From NCBI GenBank assembly GCA_017470505.1, contig JAFUYO010000005.1:84759-148758 (forward strand): a stretch of DNA of 64,000 bases. Reading direction: 5' to 3'. The position numbers were made by a program, and so were the translations under genes. This stretch comes from Butyrivibrio sp. (lineage in GTDB: Bacteria > Bacillota > Clostridia > Lachnospirales > Lachnospiraceae). Under the pieces are notes generated by a model. That model was given only the letters and a program-made list of their open reading frames with translations, ran no database searches and was not told the origin of the DNA. Positions 18,551 to 28,053 of the stretch are shown here, one piece after another. How positions within the stretch are numbered: the stretch's first letter is position 1; every line of letters begins with the position of its first letter.

Positions 18551-19034
18551 GAATGAGACCGGGGCTGATTTCGGTTTTGATATCGAAAAGACAGCCATGG
18601 ATGTTGCCCTTGAGGTACTCGGGAGCGAAGAGTGTGACTACGACGTTGAGATAGGTCTTACCATCACTGACGATGAGGGTATAAGGGAGCTGAACAAAAG
18701 TTTTCGGGATATAGATGCCCCGACGGATGTTCTCTCGTTTCCAAATGTCAGCTATGAGGAGGCCGGAGATTTTTCCGTGATCGAATCAGAGAAAAACGAC
18801 CTGTTCAATCCTGATACCGGAAGGATCATGTTTGGCGATATTGTGATAAATGAGATGAGGGTGAGATCCCAGGCTGAGGAGTACGGTCACAGCCTCCTCA
18901 GGGAATTTGCTTTTCTTGTGGCTCACAGTATGCTGCACCTGTGCGGGTACGATCATATCGAAGACGCCGAAGCGAAGGTAATGGAGGAGAAGCAGAGGAA
19001 AGTTTTGGATAAACTTGGGATAAGCAGAGAGTAA
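18534..19034 (+). CDS. ybeY: Endoribonuclease YbeY
   Basis: Metal-dependent endoribonuclease involved in 16S rRNA 3'-end maturation and ribosome quality control. The zinc motif HxxxHxxGxxH is present as HSMLHLCGYDH, and the family's NKSFRDIDAPTDVLSFP precedes it. At 166 aa it is of normal length. It overlaps the 7TM-HD-like gene by 17 bp, showing translational coupling. Confidence 0.95.
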   Translation: MTFYVENETGADFGFDIEKTAMDVALEVLGSEECDYDVEIGLTITDDEGIRELNKSFRDIDAPTDVLSFPNVSYEEAGDFSVIESEKNDLFNPDTGRIMFGDIVINEMRVRSQAEEYGHSLLREFAFLVAHSMLHLCGYDHIEDAEAKVMEEKQRKVLDKLGISRE

Positions 19035-19089
19035 TTATGTTACTTGTCAGGAAATTGAACAGTAACGTAAGTTTTGGTGGGGAGATCAG

Positions 19090-20730
19090 ATGTCTATGAG
19101 GACATATACTGAAGAGAAGAGAATCAGACCTGACGTACTGACAGGTGCAGTTTATTTATCCTGTATGGTATTCATGGTCTTTGAGATGATAATTCAGAGA
19201 ATAATAGGGGACAAGGGGGCGTTTTTTCTGACGGCTCCCATGGTATTATATCTTTTGTTCTACTGTGTCTATGTACTTGCCGTGCAGAAGGCGGTCTATG
19301 TGATGGTAAGGCTACGCGCCAGAAGATCACAGTTTCAGAATGCCCGGACCAATATGGTGAGAACGCTCAGGATTTTTGCTATCACAGGATCAGTATCCGG
19401 TGTTCTCATAATCCTGACTTCATACCTGTTATCGTCAAGGATCCTCGGAACGGAGAGGTGCCTGTTTCTTCTGATCATTTCAGGTGCAGCCATAATCTTC
19501 CTTGGGGTTCAGGGGGCGATTCGGGGATTTCTTCAGGGGATTGGCTACACCAGACCCATCATGCTCTCAGACCTTCTGATAGCTGTTGTATCACTCTTTA
19601 CAGGCAGCATAGCTTCCGGTGTTATGTACTCCTATGGACTTAAGGTCAACGAGCTTTTGCACGTGGATGAGTTCAGTGCAGTCTACGGAGCGGCAGGAGC
19701 TCTTTTTGGAGTTCTTTTAGGCTCTGTAGCAGGGCTTGTTCAGAGTATCGTAAGCTACAGGGTCAGGAAGAGAGAGATAGATGAATTTGTAAAGACCGGG
19801 GCACCGAGGTACCTCGACAACAAGAACGATGTGCTACTCGGCGTAAGACCTATTATTGTTCTCTACGCTTCACCTGCGCTGATGGTTCTTTTGGATATAT
19901 TCTTTTACTGCTTTGTATCCAAAAAGATGGGACTTAACGAGAGCTATATGACGAGCTACGGGGTATTTTCGGGAAAGGTCATTCCGACCATTGTTTTTTT
20001 AATCCTTCTTTGCTGCCTTCCATACATCAGATCCTGGAACAGGGTCATGGCCAGGATAGAGAGGGATGAGCTCGAGGGGGCAAGGGACAGATACAGAAGA
20101 CTGATACGTTTTTCAAATATGCTCTTTATGCCGGTAAGCGTCTTTTCATTTGTATGCGCATCATCTATACTGGTGGCCCTTTTTGGAAAGGGCAGCACCT
20201 TTGCTTCAAACCTTCTGATGAGCGCATCACTCATCATATATTTTGGATGTGCAGCGGTTTTCTTTGCGTGGCTCTTAAACCACATGGGTAAGTCAGTGAT
20301 CATCATGCTGAATATCGGACTTACATGGATTGTGCATATCGCCGCGATATTCCTTTTAGTGGTCGTCTTAAAGCTCGATGTGCAGGGAGTTGTTTTCTCA
20401 ATTGCAATTGCTTTTTTTGTATTTGATGCGCTGTGTTATTTTTTGCTAAAGAAAATGCTCCGATACAATCAGGAGTATATCTACACATTCCTGCTCCCTT
20501 TGGGAGCTTCGGCGCTTTCGGGACTTGCGGTATTCTTTTTGAACGGATTTCTTGCAGGTGCGATCGGGGAAATTCTGACGCTCATATTATGTGTTGTGAT
20601 CTACTGGGCCCTCTATATGGTGTTCATGGTTGTCAGCAAGGCACTCAGGCCCTATGAGCTTCAAAGGATCCCTCTTGGAAGCCTCTTTATCGGATTGTCA
20701 CAGTCAGTTACGGGCCAAACAGGAGAGTGA
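19090..20730 (+). CDS. MOP-superfamily polysaccharide/lipid flippase (MurJ/SpoVB type)
   Basis: A 546 aa integral membrane protein with about 14 hydrophobic helices, resembling the MviN/SpoVB flippases that move lipid-linked precursors across the membrane. Family-like features are the GAIRGFLQGIGYTRPIMLSD segment and the gap-separated helix pairs. Whether it serves peptidoglycan lipid II or another polysaccharide cannot be told. Its ATG 19090 has GGGGAG 5 nt upstream, and the gene probably continues the phoH-ybeY transcript into the flavoprotein gene that follows 2 bp after its stop. Confidence 0.75.
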   Translation: MSMRTYTEEKRIRPDVLTGAVYLSCMVFMVFEMIIQRIIGDKGAFFLTAPMVLYLLFYCVYVLAVQKAVYVMVRLRARRSQFQNARTNMVRTLRIFAITGSVSGVLIILTSYLLSSRILGTERCLFLLIISGAAIIFLGVQGAIRGFLQGIGYTRPIMLSDLLIAVVSLFTGSIASGVMYSYGLKVNELLHVDEFSAVYGAAGALFGVLLGSVAGLVQSIVSYRVRKREIDEFVKTGAPRYLDNKNDVLLGVRPIIVLYASPALMVLLDIFFYCFVSKKMGLNESYMTSYGVFSGKVIPTIVFLILLCCLPYIRSWNRVMARIERDELEGARDRYRRLIRFSNMLFMPVSVFSFVCASSILVALFGKGSTFASNLLMSASLIIYFGCAAVFFAWLLNHMGKSVIIMLNIGLTWIVHIAAIFLLVVVLKLDVQGVVFSIAIAFFVFDALCYFLLKKMLRYNQEYIYTFLLPLGASALSGLAVFFLNGFLAGAIGEILTLILCVVIYWALYMVFMVVSKALRPYELQRIPLGSLFIGLSQSVTGQTGE

Positions 20731-20732
20731 CC

Positions 20733-21959
20733 ATGAAAAGAAGAGTAGGTATTGCAGGCGGCGGCGCAGCAGGCATGTGCGCTGCCATTTACGCGGCGAG
20801 GTCAGGCGCAGAGGTTACAATCATTGAAAAAAACGACTGCCTTGGAAAAAAGCTGTCCATGACAGGGAACGGCAGATGTAACCTGACAAATCTCGATTTG
20901 AAGAGTGAATACTATAACCCTTCCGCGCGAAGGAGAATGGATGGGTGGATTGAGAGATATGGCGCTGTGGACGCCATTGATTTTTTTAGATCACTTGGAG
21001 TCATTACAAGGAGCGAAGACGGTTACATTTACCCGGTATCGGGACAGGCGCAGACTGTAGTGAATGCTCTTAAAAATGAGCTTAAAAGGCTCGGTGTCAC
21101 CGTAATTTACAAAGAGCAGGTAAAGAGCATAAGACGCGAGGGAGACTGTTATATTATAAAGACAAGTGAGTCTGAGACAGAGGTTGATTCCTGCATCATA
21201 TCGACAGGGTCGCTCTCAGGAGTTAAGAGCACACTGTCAACAGGGGACGGGTACTATATCTGCTCGCAGCTTGGGATGAACATAAAGGATACGTATCCTG
21301 CGCTGGTTGGTTTTAAGTGCGCTCAGGATGAGATAATGCCCGCGCAGGGAGTGAGATGTGATTGCAGGGTTACCTTTTATCTCGGAAAAGAAGTCATCGC
21401 GACTGAGAGAGGTGAAGTGCAGCTGACAAAGGACACTGTCTCAGGAATTCCGGTCATGCAGGCATCGAGGGACATCATTCAGTATGTGAAAAACGAGGGG
21501 GCTGTCACTGCAGAACTTGATTTTTTCCCGGATTACGGGGATAAAGAATTTGCAGACCTCAAGGAAGATATGATGGCGCTCTCGGATGAGCGGAGTTTAA
21601 GTGAGTTTCTCTTGGGCTTTTCCAACAGCAATATAAATGAGATGATCCTCGGCAGGATGAAGCTGTCCGGGGACATGAAGATGAAAAACATACATAGGAG
21701 CATGATAAACTGTATCCTTGATAACTACAGAGCTCTTAAGATAAAACTTCTATCTGACAGCGGCTATGCAGCTTCCCAGGTAACCAAAGGCGGAGTGAGC
21801 CTTGGGGATATTACGGATGATATGTCTTACAAAAATGACCCCGGGATATTTGTCACGGGAGAACTTTTGGATGTTGACGGAAGATGCGGAGGGTACAACC
21901 TTCAGTGGGCCTGGTGCAGCGGAAAGCTTGCCGGAGTTGCGGCTGCAGGGCAAAAATAA
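20733..21959 (+). CDS. NAD(P)/FAD-dependent oxidoreductase, HI0933/BaiN family
   Basis: A flavoprotein of 408 aa with an N-terminal FAD Rossmann motif (VGIAGGGAAGMCAAIYAARSGAEVTIIEK), the family mark KKLSMTGNGRCNLTN, and C-terminal GGVSLGDI and VTGELLDVDGRCGGYNLQWAW. Members are annotated aminoacetone oxidase or BaiN, but substrates are mostly unknown. The ATG at 20733 has AGGAG 7 nt upstream; the upstream GTG 20727 overlaps the previous stop. Confidence 0.88.
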   Translation: MKRRVGIAGGGAAGMCAAIYAARSGAEVTIIEKNDCLGKKLSMTGNGRCNLTNLDLKSEYYNPSARRRMDGWIERYGAVDAIDFFRSLGVITRSEDGYIYPVSGQAQTVVNALKNELKRLGVTVIYKEQVKSIRREGDCYIIKTSESETEVDSCIISTGSLSGVKSTLSTGDGYYICSQLGMNIKDTYPALVGFKCAQDEIMPAQGVRCDCRVTFYLGKEVIATERGEVQLTKDTVSGIPVMQASRDIIQYVKNEGAVTAELDFFPDYGDKEFADLKEDMMALSDERSLSEFLLGFSNSNINEMILGRMKLSGDMKMKNIHRSMINCILDNYRALKIKLLSDSGYAASQVTKGGVSLGDITDDMSYKNDPGIFVTGELLDVDGRCGGYNLQWAWCSGKLAGVAAAGQK

Positions 21960-22009
21960 GGGAATGCTGATTATTTCAGTGTTTTCCTAAAAAATGGCAG
22001 TGATGATCT

Positions 22010-23725
22010 ATGATTAGAGTTGGACAGATTAAAATAAAAAATGACGGCAACACGATAATATCGGGAGATGAACTAAAAAGGCTCCTCGTCGAAAAAGCGG
22101 TAAAACGGCTAAGAGTCAAAGCAGGTGACGTAGAAGAGGTGCTTATCAGGAAGCACTCGGTTGATGCGAGGAAAAAGCCGGAGCTCTTTGACATCTATGT
22201 TGTGGATATACTGTTAAAGGGTAATTCCGAAGAAAAAACAGTTAAGACCTGCAGGGATAAGGATGTTTCTATAGCCAAAGACGTTCAATACGATTTTTGG
22301 GAGAATGTAAAGGGCCGTTTTGATGTAAAAGATATTCAGAGGGATAAAGGCTTTGGCGCTGATAAGAAGGTCGTCATTATAGGGAGCGGGCCGGCTGGCC
22401 TTTTTTGCGGCTTGGAGCTTGCAAAGAACGGCTTTAAACCGGTTATCATAGAGCGCGGTAGCGACGTTGATACTCGAAGCAGGATTGTTGAGGAATTCTG
22501 GAAGAGCGGGAAGATTAATCCATCGACCAATGTCCAGTTCGGTGAGGGAGGCGCTGGGACGTTTTCTGACGGGAAACTGAATACCGTAGTCAAAGACAGG
22601 TTCCTTCGCGGGAGTGAGGCACTTGATATATTCGTGAAATTCGGAGCCCCTGAAAGAATCAGATATGAGTCAAAGCCCCATATAGGGACAGACATTTTAA
22701 AGAATGTTGTAAAGAACATCAGGGGGGAGATCATAAGGCTTGGCGGAGAGGTTGTTTTTGAGTGTTGCGCTACTGACCTTGTTCCGGATGAGAACGGCCA
22801 TATCAGGAAGGTTCTGACCACAAAGGGAGAGTTTGACGCAGACTGTGTCGTTCTCGCTATCGGTCACAGCGCAAGGGATACCTTCAAAATGTTAATGGAC
22901 AGAGAGGTCCGGATGGAGCCCAAACCATTTGCTGTGGGCTTTCGCGTTGAGCACCCTCAGAAGCTGATAAACCTTTCTCAGTACGGGATAGAAGAGCCCA
23001 AAGCCCTGCCCGCATCCCCCTACAAGCTGACTGCGACGACACATGACGGAAGAGGTGTATATTCATTTTGCATGTGTCCCGGAGGGTACGTGGTAAACGC
23101 ATCTAGCGAGGAGGGGGGCCTTGCCGTAAACGGGATGAGCTACAGCGCCCGCGCCGGAAAAAACGCAAACTCCGCCATAATCATCACGATTGACCCGACG
23201 GACTATGGGGATGGAGCCGTGGACTCAGGCATAGAGTTTCAGAGAAAACTTGAAAAGAAGGCATATGATATTGCAAACGGCAGGATACCTGTCGAATATT
23301 ACGGCGACTTTAAAGAGGCTGTCCTAAGAAATGCAGGTGAAGAAGAAAAAAGTAAGTTATGCGGAGAGAATATAGACCTGATAGAAAGAGAGTCTTTCTC
23401 TCCACAGATGAAGGGCGAGTATGCCTTTGCACCTGTCCACGAGATACTTCCAAAGAAGCTGAATCTCTCATTTATCGAGGGCATGGAGAAGTTCGGGAAG
23501 ATGATACAGGGCTACAACTCAGAGAGTGCGCTCATATCGGGTGTTGAGAGCAGGACATCTTCTCCTGTGAGGATCCTGAGAAATGAAGACGGAGAGTCAG
23601 TTAATGTAGCCGGACTCTATCCATGCGGGGAGGGCGCCGGATACGCAGGAGGCATAATGTCCGCAGCCATGGACGGCATAAGGACAGCTGAACTCATAGC
23701 GGGAAGAGTGCTTTGTGCCCGCTGA
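22010..23725 (+). CDS. FAD-dependent protein (NAD(FAD)-utilizing dehydrogenase family)
   Basis: A 571 aa flavoprotein with an N-terminal region of about 115 residues (DELKRLLVEKAVKRLRVKAG) found in this uncharacterised family, then the FAD motif VVIIGSGPAGLFCGLELAKNG, the QFGEGGAGTFSDGKLNT motif and a C-terminal GLYPCGEGAGYAGGIMSAAMDG. No substrate is established. It is the second flavoprotein in tandem with the HI0933-type gene; the two are unrelated beyond the Rossmann fold. Confidence 0.85.
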   Translation: MIRVGQIKIKNDGNTIISGDELKRLLVEKAVKRLRVKAGDVEEVLIRKHSVDARKKPELFDIYVVDILLKGNSEEKTVKTCRDKDVSIAKDVQYDFWENVKGRFDVKDIQRDKGFGADKKVVIIGSGPAGLFCGLELAKNGFKPVIIERGSDVDTRSRIVEEFWKSGKINPSTNVQFGEGGAGTFSDGKLNTVVKDRFLRGSEALDIFVKFGAPERIRYESKPHIGTDILKNVVKNIRGEIIRLGGEVVFECCATDLVPDENGHIRKVLTTKGEFDADCVVLAIGHSARDTFKMLMDREVRMEPKPFAVGFRVEHPQKLINLSQYGIEEPKALPASPYKLTATTHDGRGVYSFCMCPGGYVVNASSEEGGLAVNGMSYSARAGKNANSAIIITIDPTDYGDGAVDSGIEFQRKLEKKAYDIANGRIPVEYYGDFKEAVLRNAGEEEKSKLCGENIDLIERESFSPQMKGEYAFAPVHEILPKKLNLSFIEGMEKFGKMIQGYNSESALISGVESRTSSPVRILRNEDGESVNVAGLYPCGEGAGYAGGIMSAAMDGIRTAELIAGRVLCAR

Positions 23726-23745
23726 TTTCGCGCCGGAAACACTTA

Positions 23746-23763
23746 GGAACTGCAAACAAATTA
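23746..23763 (+). repeat. Possible MITE end remnant at the start of the cyclo-ligase gene
   Basis: TTA plus GGAACTGCAAACAAATTA here matches the left end of the 154-bp element at 45762 in 15 of 18 positions after the shared TTA. No matching right end was seen, so it is a decayed end or a chance resemblance. Confidence 0.4.
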
Positions 23764-24374
23764 TGACCAAGAACGAGATAAGAAAAGAGACAATCAAAAA
23801 GAGGAATGCACTGACTGAAAAAGACAGGAGAGACAAGAGCTCACAGATCTTCATGCGGTTAAAGAGCCTTGTGCTTTTGGATGATGATCTTTCAGAAAAA
23901 AATAGCGGAGGTATTTACCAAAATTGCGATAACCTCCTTGTCTACGCCTCAATGGGGAGCGAAGTTATAACGGATGACATTATCTCGGATGCACTTAACT
24001 GCGGGAAAAATGTCTTTTGCCCGCTTGTCACTGATAAAAGCAACGGCGCAATGACTTTCGTGAGGATACGCGCTTTGTCAGACCTTAAAGCGGGATACTT
24101 CGGGATAAGGGAGCCTCATATTGATGCAGCATCAGAAGTGTTCGGAGCAGATACAAAGGGGAATAGTCTGATCATTGTTCCGGGAGTCTGTTTTGACAGG
24201 GACAGGAACAGGATAGGCTATAAGGGAGGCTTTTATGACAGGTTTCTTGAGCGCTTCCCACAGATATATTCCGTGGCTGTTGCCTACGACGTGCAGATAT
24301 CAGAAAAGACACTTCCATTTGAAGAACATGACAAAAGGCCGGATAAGGTAATAACTGAGACGGCCTGCTATTAA
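23763..24374 (+). CDS. 5-formyltetrahydrofolate cyclo-ligase
   Basis: Converts 5-formyl-THF to 5,10-methenyl-THF with ATP, returning the storage form of folate to the pool used by fhs and folD. Length is 203 aa from ATG 23763 (MTKNEIRKETIKKRNALT, a typical N-terminus). The signature VPGVCFDRDRNRIGYKGGFYDRFL is present. An upstream in-frame GTG (23715) overlaps the preceding gene and has a nearer GGAAG site, so the start is uncertain; the extra 16 residues are unlike the family. Confidence 0.88.
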   Translation: MTKNEIRKETIKKRNALTEKDRRDKSSQIFMRLKSLVLLDDDLSEKNSGGIYQNCDNLLVYASMGSEVITDDIISDALNCGKNVFCPLVTDKSNGAMTFVRIRALSDLKAGYFGIREPHIDAASEVFGADTKGNSLIIVPGVCFDRDRNRIGYKGGFYDRFLERFPQIYSVAVAYDVQISEKTLPFEEHDKRPDKVITETACY

Positions 24375-24388
24375 TACGGTATCAAAGT

Positions 24389-25327
24389 ATGGGAAGAAAA
24401 AAGAGAGCTAAAATTGAATTTCGTTTCTATGAAGTTCCTCAGGGGGAGAGGTGCCTTGCTCTTCTTGGCGAGAAGTGGATCATGGTGTATGGAAAGAGTG
24501 ACAAGTATCTCCATTTCCACAACCTCTTTGAGGTGGGGTACTGCAGAAACGGAGAGGGCCATCTGATCCTAGGTGAAAAGACCTGCAATTACGAGAGCGG
24601 GATGTTCTCTGCGATACCTGCAAACTATCCGCATACCACGATCAGCTATCAGGAGAACTTCTGGGAATATATATTTTTTGACATGGAAGAGGTTCTGTCC
24701 CAGATCTATCCCGGAAATCCCTCCAGGGTCAGACAAACTCTTGATATTGTGAATAAGAGGGCCGATCTGTTTTATGAGGACGAACAGGCAGAGATGGCTC
24801 AGATAATAAAGAGCATAATGGAGGAGATGAGGGACAAAAAGCCCTATTACAACGAGACAACTGCCAATCTCCTAAGGGCCTTTGTGCTTCTTCTTATAAG
24901 GATACAGGAGCACAGGACTGCCGACAGCAGGTTTGTCCGGGGTGAAGACAGGGCAGCATTAAAGAGCATAAATCCCGCCATCGAATTCGTCGACAGAAAC
25001 TACTCAGAGAATGTCAAAATAGCGGAGCTGGCCCTTAGCTGCAGCATGAGTGAGACTCATTTTCGCAGGGTGTTTGAGGACGTCATAAATATGTCGCCAA
25101 TAGACTATTTGAACCTTGTCAGGATCCAGAATGCCTGCAGGATCATGAACACCACAGAGCACTCAATGGAGGTAGTGGCTTCCGAGTGCGGGTTCACTAA
25201 TTTTTCGACGTTCAACAGGAATTTCAGGAAGTTTTTGAATACATCCCCCTACCAGTGGAAAAAGAACCGTGAAAACTACGAAAGTAAGCTCCTCAATTAC
25301 AATATCAGCGCCATAAGAGGATGGTGA
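24389..25327 (+). CDS. AraC-family transcriptional regulator
   Basis: A 312 aa regulator with an N-terminal cupin ligand domain (YLHFHNLFEVGYCRNGEGHL, ANYPHT) and a C-terminal double helix-turn-helix (NPAIEFVDRNYSENVKIAEL, CSMSETHFRRVFEDVINMSP, ECGFTNFSTFNRNFRKF, TSPYQW). Such proteins usually sense a sugar or its phosphate. It lies just upstream of, and in the same direction as, the sugar transporter and beta-galactosidase genes, which it probably activates. It starts 14 bp after the cyclo-ligase and may share its transcript. Confidence 0.9.
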   Translation: MGRKKRAKIEFRFYEVPQGERCLALLGEKWIMVYGKSDKYLHFHNLFEVGYCRNGEGHLILGEKTCNYESGMFSAIPANYPHTTISYQENFWEYIFFDMEEVLSQIYPGNPSRVRQTLDIVNKRADLFYEDEQAEMAQIIKSIMEEMRDKKPYYNETTANLLRAFVLLLIRIQEHRTADSRFVRGEDRAALKSINPAIEFVDRNYSENVKIAELALSCSMSETHFRRVFEDVINMSPIDYLNLVRIQNACRIMNTTEHSMEVVASECGFTNFSTFNRNFRKFLNTSPYQWKKNRENYESKLLNYNISAIRGW

Positions 25328-25382
25328 TGTTACCGAAATTATCGACAAATAATGAACGTTAACGTTGCGATGTGTTCACAAA

Positions 25383-25491
25383 TTGTACATATATGATTGA
25401 AAATGCACATTTTACATTTTAAAATGTGTATTTTTTTATTTTGTATTTGTTATAATGTACATATGACCGGTCGGAAATCGAGGACTTTCCG
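25383..25491 (+). promoter_or_regulatory. Promoter and operator candidates of the sugar transporter operon
   Basis: TATAAT (25451-25456) lacks a good -35, as in activator-dependent promoters. A perfect 14-bp palindrome ACATTTTAAAATGT (25414-25427) lies just upstream of the -35 position. A direct repeat GTACATAT occurs at about 25385 and 25457. In the leader, CGGAAA/TTTCCG (25472-25477 with 25486-25491) can form a small hairpin. These are plausible sites for the adjacent AraC protein; assignment is inference. Confidence 0.55.
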
Positions 25492-25589
25492 TCAAAATGT
25501 ATATGAGCCGTCAAATTTGTATCATCTGACTGTCGGCAGAATACATAATCGGTACAATAATCATACTTTTTATCTAGGGAGGGTAAAAA

Positions 25590-26981
25590 ATGAACAGAAA
25601 AGCAATTTCACTCATGCTCGCTTCAGCTATGTCAGTTTCAATGCTGGCAGGATGCGGCAGCACAGCAGCAGAAACAACAACAGGCACAGATGCAGCACCT
25701 GCTGAGACAGCAGAGGCACCTGCAGAAACTCAGGCAGAGGCACCTGCCGAGACAGCATCAGCAGATGTATCAGCAGAGGGTGATCACGAGCTCTCAGTTT
25801 ACGCTTGGGACAAGAACTTCAACATCCCTGCACTTGAGGCAGCTGCTGAGGCTTACAAGACTGTAGATCCTGATTTCTCACTCAACATCGTTGAGCAGTC
25901 AGCTTCATCTGACGTTGAGAACGCAATCACACTTGCAGCTTCATCAGGTGACTACTCACAGCTTCCTGATATAGTTCTTTTCCAGGATCACTACATCCAG
26001 AACTATGTAACAAACTATCCTGATGCATGGATGGATCTTGAGGATGCAGGAATCAACTGGAGTGACTTCGGAGCTGAGAAGCTTTCATACTCTACAATCG
26101 GCGGCAAGCACTACGGTGTGCCTGTAGATAACGGAACATCGATCTTTGCATATCGTACAGACGTACTTGAAGAGTGCGGCTACACAATTGAAGACGTAAC
26201 AGGAATCACATGGGACAGATGGCTTGAGATCGGCCGTGACGTCAAGGCTAAGACAGGCAAGTACCTCGTATCCATGGACCACAACGGAGATGACCTTCCT
26301 TACATGATGATGCAGGCTGAGGGCCAGTCACAGTGGAAGGACGGAGAGCCTAACTTCGCAAACAACGACACACTCAAGCAGATTCTCAACGTTATCATCA
26401 CAGGTGCTAAGGACGGCGTTATCTACCTCTGCAACGACTGGACAGAGTACACAGATACATCAATCATCGGAGACCAGGTTGCCGGTGTATTCAACGGAAA
26501 CTGGATCATTCCTACCATGCAGCAGGTTGCTGAGAACAGCGGAAAGTGGGCTATTACATCAACACCTACACTTTCAGGTAAAGAGGGATACGCAGCAAAC
26601 GGCGGTTCTTCACTCTATGTAACAGGCAACTGCTCAAAGCCTGAGCTTGCAAAGGCATTCCTTGCTTACACATTCGGCGGCGGAGAGGGTGCAATCGACA
26701 CATATGACAACGCTCTTAGAAACGGCGGCGTTATCACATGCTGCATCTCAGCTTCCAAGTCAGATGTTTACACAGAGGGTGTTGACTTCTTTAACGGCCA
26801 GTCAATCTACGCTGACATCGTATCAATGGGTGCAAACGTTCCCGTTGTAGAGCAGAACGACTACCACTACACAGCACGTCAGTACATCGGCGCAGCTATC
26901 ACAAACGTTATCAACGGTTCTGACCTCGACACAGAGCTCCAGGGAGCAGAGGATCAGGTGAGGTTTGAGATGGGACTGTAA
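25590..26981 (+). CDS. Sugar ABC transporter substrate-binding lipoprotein
   Basis: A family 1 extracellular solute-binding protein, 463 aa. The signal peptide ends in the lipobox SMLAGCGS, so Cys22 is lipidated. A flexible Ala/Glu/Pro/Thr-rich linker (residues about 28-60) follows, then the binding domain (ITWDRWLEIGRDVKAKTGK, GVFNGNWIIPTMQQ). Codon use is much more biased than in neighbours (nearly uniform GCA, ACA, TCA), which suggests very high expression. It is first in the operon with two permeases and a beta-galactosidase, suggesting a galactoside or galactose-containing oligosaccharide ligand. Confidence 0.9.
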   Translation: MNRKAISLMLASAMSVSMLAGCGSTAAETTTGTDAAPAETAEAPAETQAEAPAETASADVSAEGDHELSVYAWDKNFNIPALEAAAEAYKTVDPDFSLNIVEQSASSDVENAITLAASSGDYSQLPDIVLFQDHYIQNYVTNYPDAWMDLEDAGINWSDFGAEKLSYSTIGGKHYGVPVDNGTSIFAYRTDVLEECGYTIEDVTGITWDRWLEIGRDVKAKTGKYLVSMDHNGDDLPYMMMQAEGQSQWKDGEPNFANNDTLKQILNVIITGAKDGVIYLCNDWTEYTDTSIIGDQVAGVFNGNWIIPTMQQVAENSGKWAITSTPTLSGKEGYAANGGSSLYVTGNCSKPELAKAFLAYTFGGGEGAIDTYDNALRNGGVITCCISASKSDVYTEGVDFFNGQSIYADIVSMGANVPVVEQNDYHYTARQYIGAAITNVINGSDLDTELQGAEDQVRFEMGL

Positions 26982-27020
26982 GCACTTGATGAGGTTTTTT
27001 CGAATCTGGTGCGCACAGTT

Positions 27021-27071
27021 GTTCCGGCGAGCACGTAGTGCGAGAGCGGAACTTCCTTGTGAATCCACAAG
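27021..27071. repeat. Intergenic hairpin repeat downstream of the binding-protein gene
   Basis: GTTCCG (27021-27026) pairs with CGGAAC (27047-27052), enclosing GCAC-GTA-GTGC (27031-27041). A second hairpin CTTGTG/CACAAG spans 27056-27071. The GCAC/GTGC core and the GCGGAAC motif recur in other intergenic hairpins of this window (50419, 63913). Confidence 0.5.
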
Positions 27072-27087
27072 ATTTAATACTAATTTT

Positions 27088-27117
27088 AATAGGGAATCGG
27101 ACTTCCGATTCCCTATT
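27088..27117 (+). terminator. Intra-operon hairpin between binding protein and permeases
   Basis: A perfect 14-bp stem AATAGGGAATCGGA/TCCGATTCCCTATT with a 2-nt loop. The T-run after it is short (TTTTA overall), so it is probably a partial terminator or an mRNA 3' stabiliser, giving more binding protein than permease. Confidence 0.65.
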
Positions 27118-27153
27118 TTATCAGAAACACTAACTATCTAAAGGGGGACTACA

Positions 27154-28053
27154 ATGAATAACAAGAGTAAACTGGGTCTCTTAGCAAAACAAAAAGCTGC
27201 AGGATGGGCATTCCTGTTCCTTGCGTCAGCTATGATCTTGGTTATGAGCTTTTATCCTATGGTTCAGGCGCTTATAACTTCTTTTAAGACCGGTTCAAGT
27301 GCAAACATGCAGTGGGCTGATCCTGTCATTTACAACTACAAGAGAATGTTCCAGGACAAGATGTTCATGAGATCAGTCGGAAACACTTTCCTTTATCTCA
27401 TCATCCAGGTGCCGATCATGCTGATCCTGGCCATACTTCTTGCGCAGCTCCTCAATACAAGGGACCTTAAATTCCGCGGACTTTTCCGTACATGTATTTT
27501 CCTTCCCTGTGCAGTTTCACTGGTTTCTTACGCACTTATTTTCAGAACCATTTTTGCAACACAGGGACTTATAAACATTATACTTACAAATCTCGGTATT
27601 ATCTCCGAGAACATCAACTGGCTGGGAAATACCACAACCGCCAGGATAGTTATCATCGTAGCCCTGATCTGGAGATGGACAGGCTACAACATGGTATTCT
27701 ATCTGGCAGGACTTCAGAATATCGAATACTCAGTGTATGAGGCAGCCAAGATTGACGGAGCAAACGGATGGAAGACCTTCTGGTATGTCACAGTACCTCT
27801 TCTTCGTCCCGTCATCATAATGACATTCATCATGTCAATAAACGGTACTTTGCAGCTCTTTGATGAGTCAGTCAACTTAACAAACGGCGGACCTGCAAAT
27901 ACAACAATTACAATGTCTCACTACATTTACAATAACTCATTTGGTCAGGGTGTTGCCAACTTCGGTTACGCATCCGCAATGTCATTCTTTGTATTTATAC
28001 TTGTTGCGATCCTTGCAGCTATCAATCTGAAAGTAGGTGATACACGTGATTAA
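27154..28053 (+). CDS. Sugar ABC transporter permease (MalF type)
   Basis: A 299 aa inner-membrane permease with six predicted helices and the EAA-type loop for the ATPase (EYSVYEAAKIDGANGWKTFWYVTVPLLRPV, about residues 190-220). It is preceded by AAAGGGGG. It pairs with the next permease. No ATPase gene is present, as is common for Gram-positive CUT1 systems that share an MsmX-like ATPase. Confidence 0.92.
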   Translation: MNNKSKLGLLAKQKAAGWAFLFLASAMILVMSFYPMVQALITSFKTGSSANMQWADPVIYNYKRMFQDKMFMRSVGNTFLYLIIQVPIMLILAILLAQLLNTRDLKFRGLFRTCIFLPCAVSLVSYALIFRTIFATQGLINIILTNLGIISENINWLGNTTTARIVIIVALIWRWTGYNMVFYLAGLQNIEYSVYEAAKIDGANGWKTFWYVTVPLLRPVIIMTFIMSINGTLQLFDESVNLTNGGPANTTITMSHYIYNNSFGQGVANFGYASAMSFFVFILVAILAAINLKVGDTRD

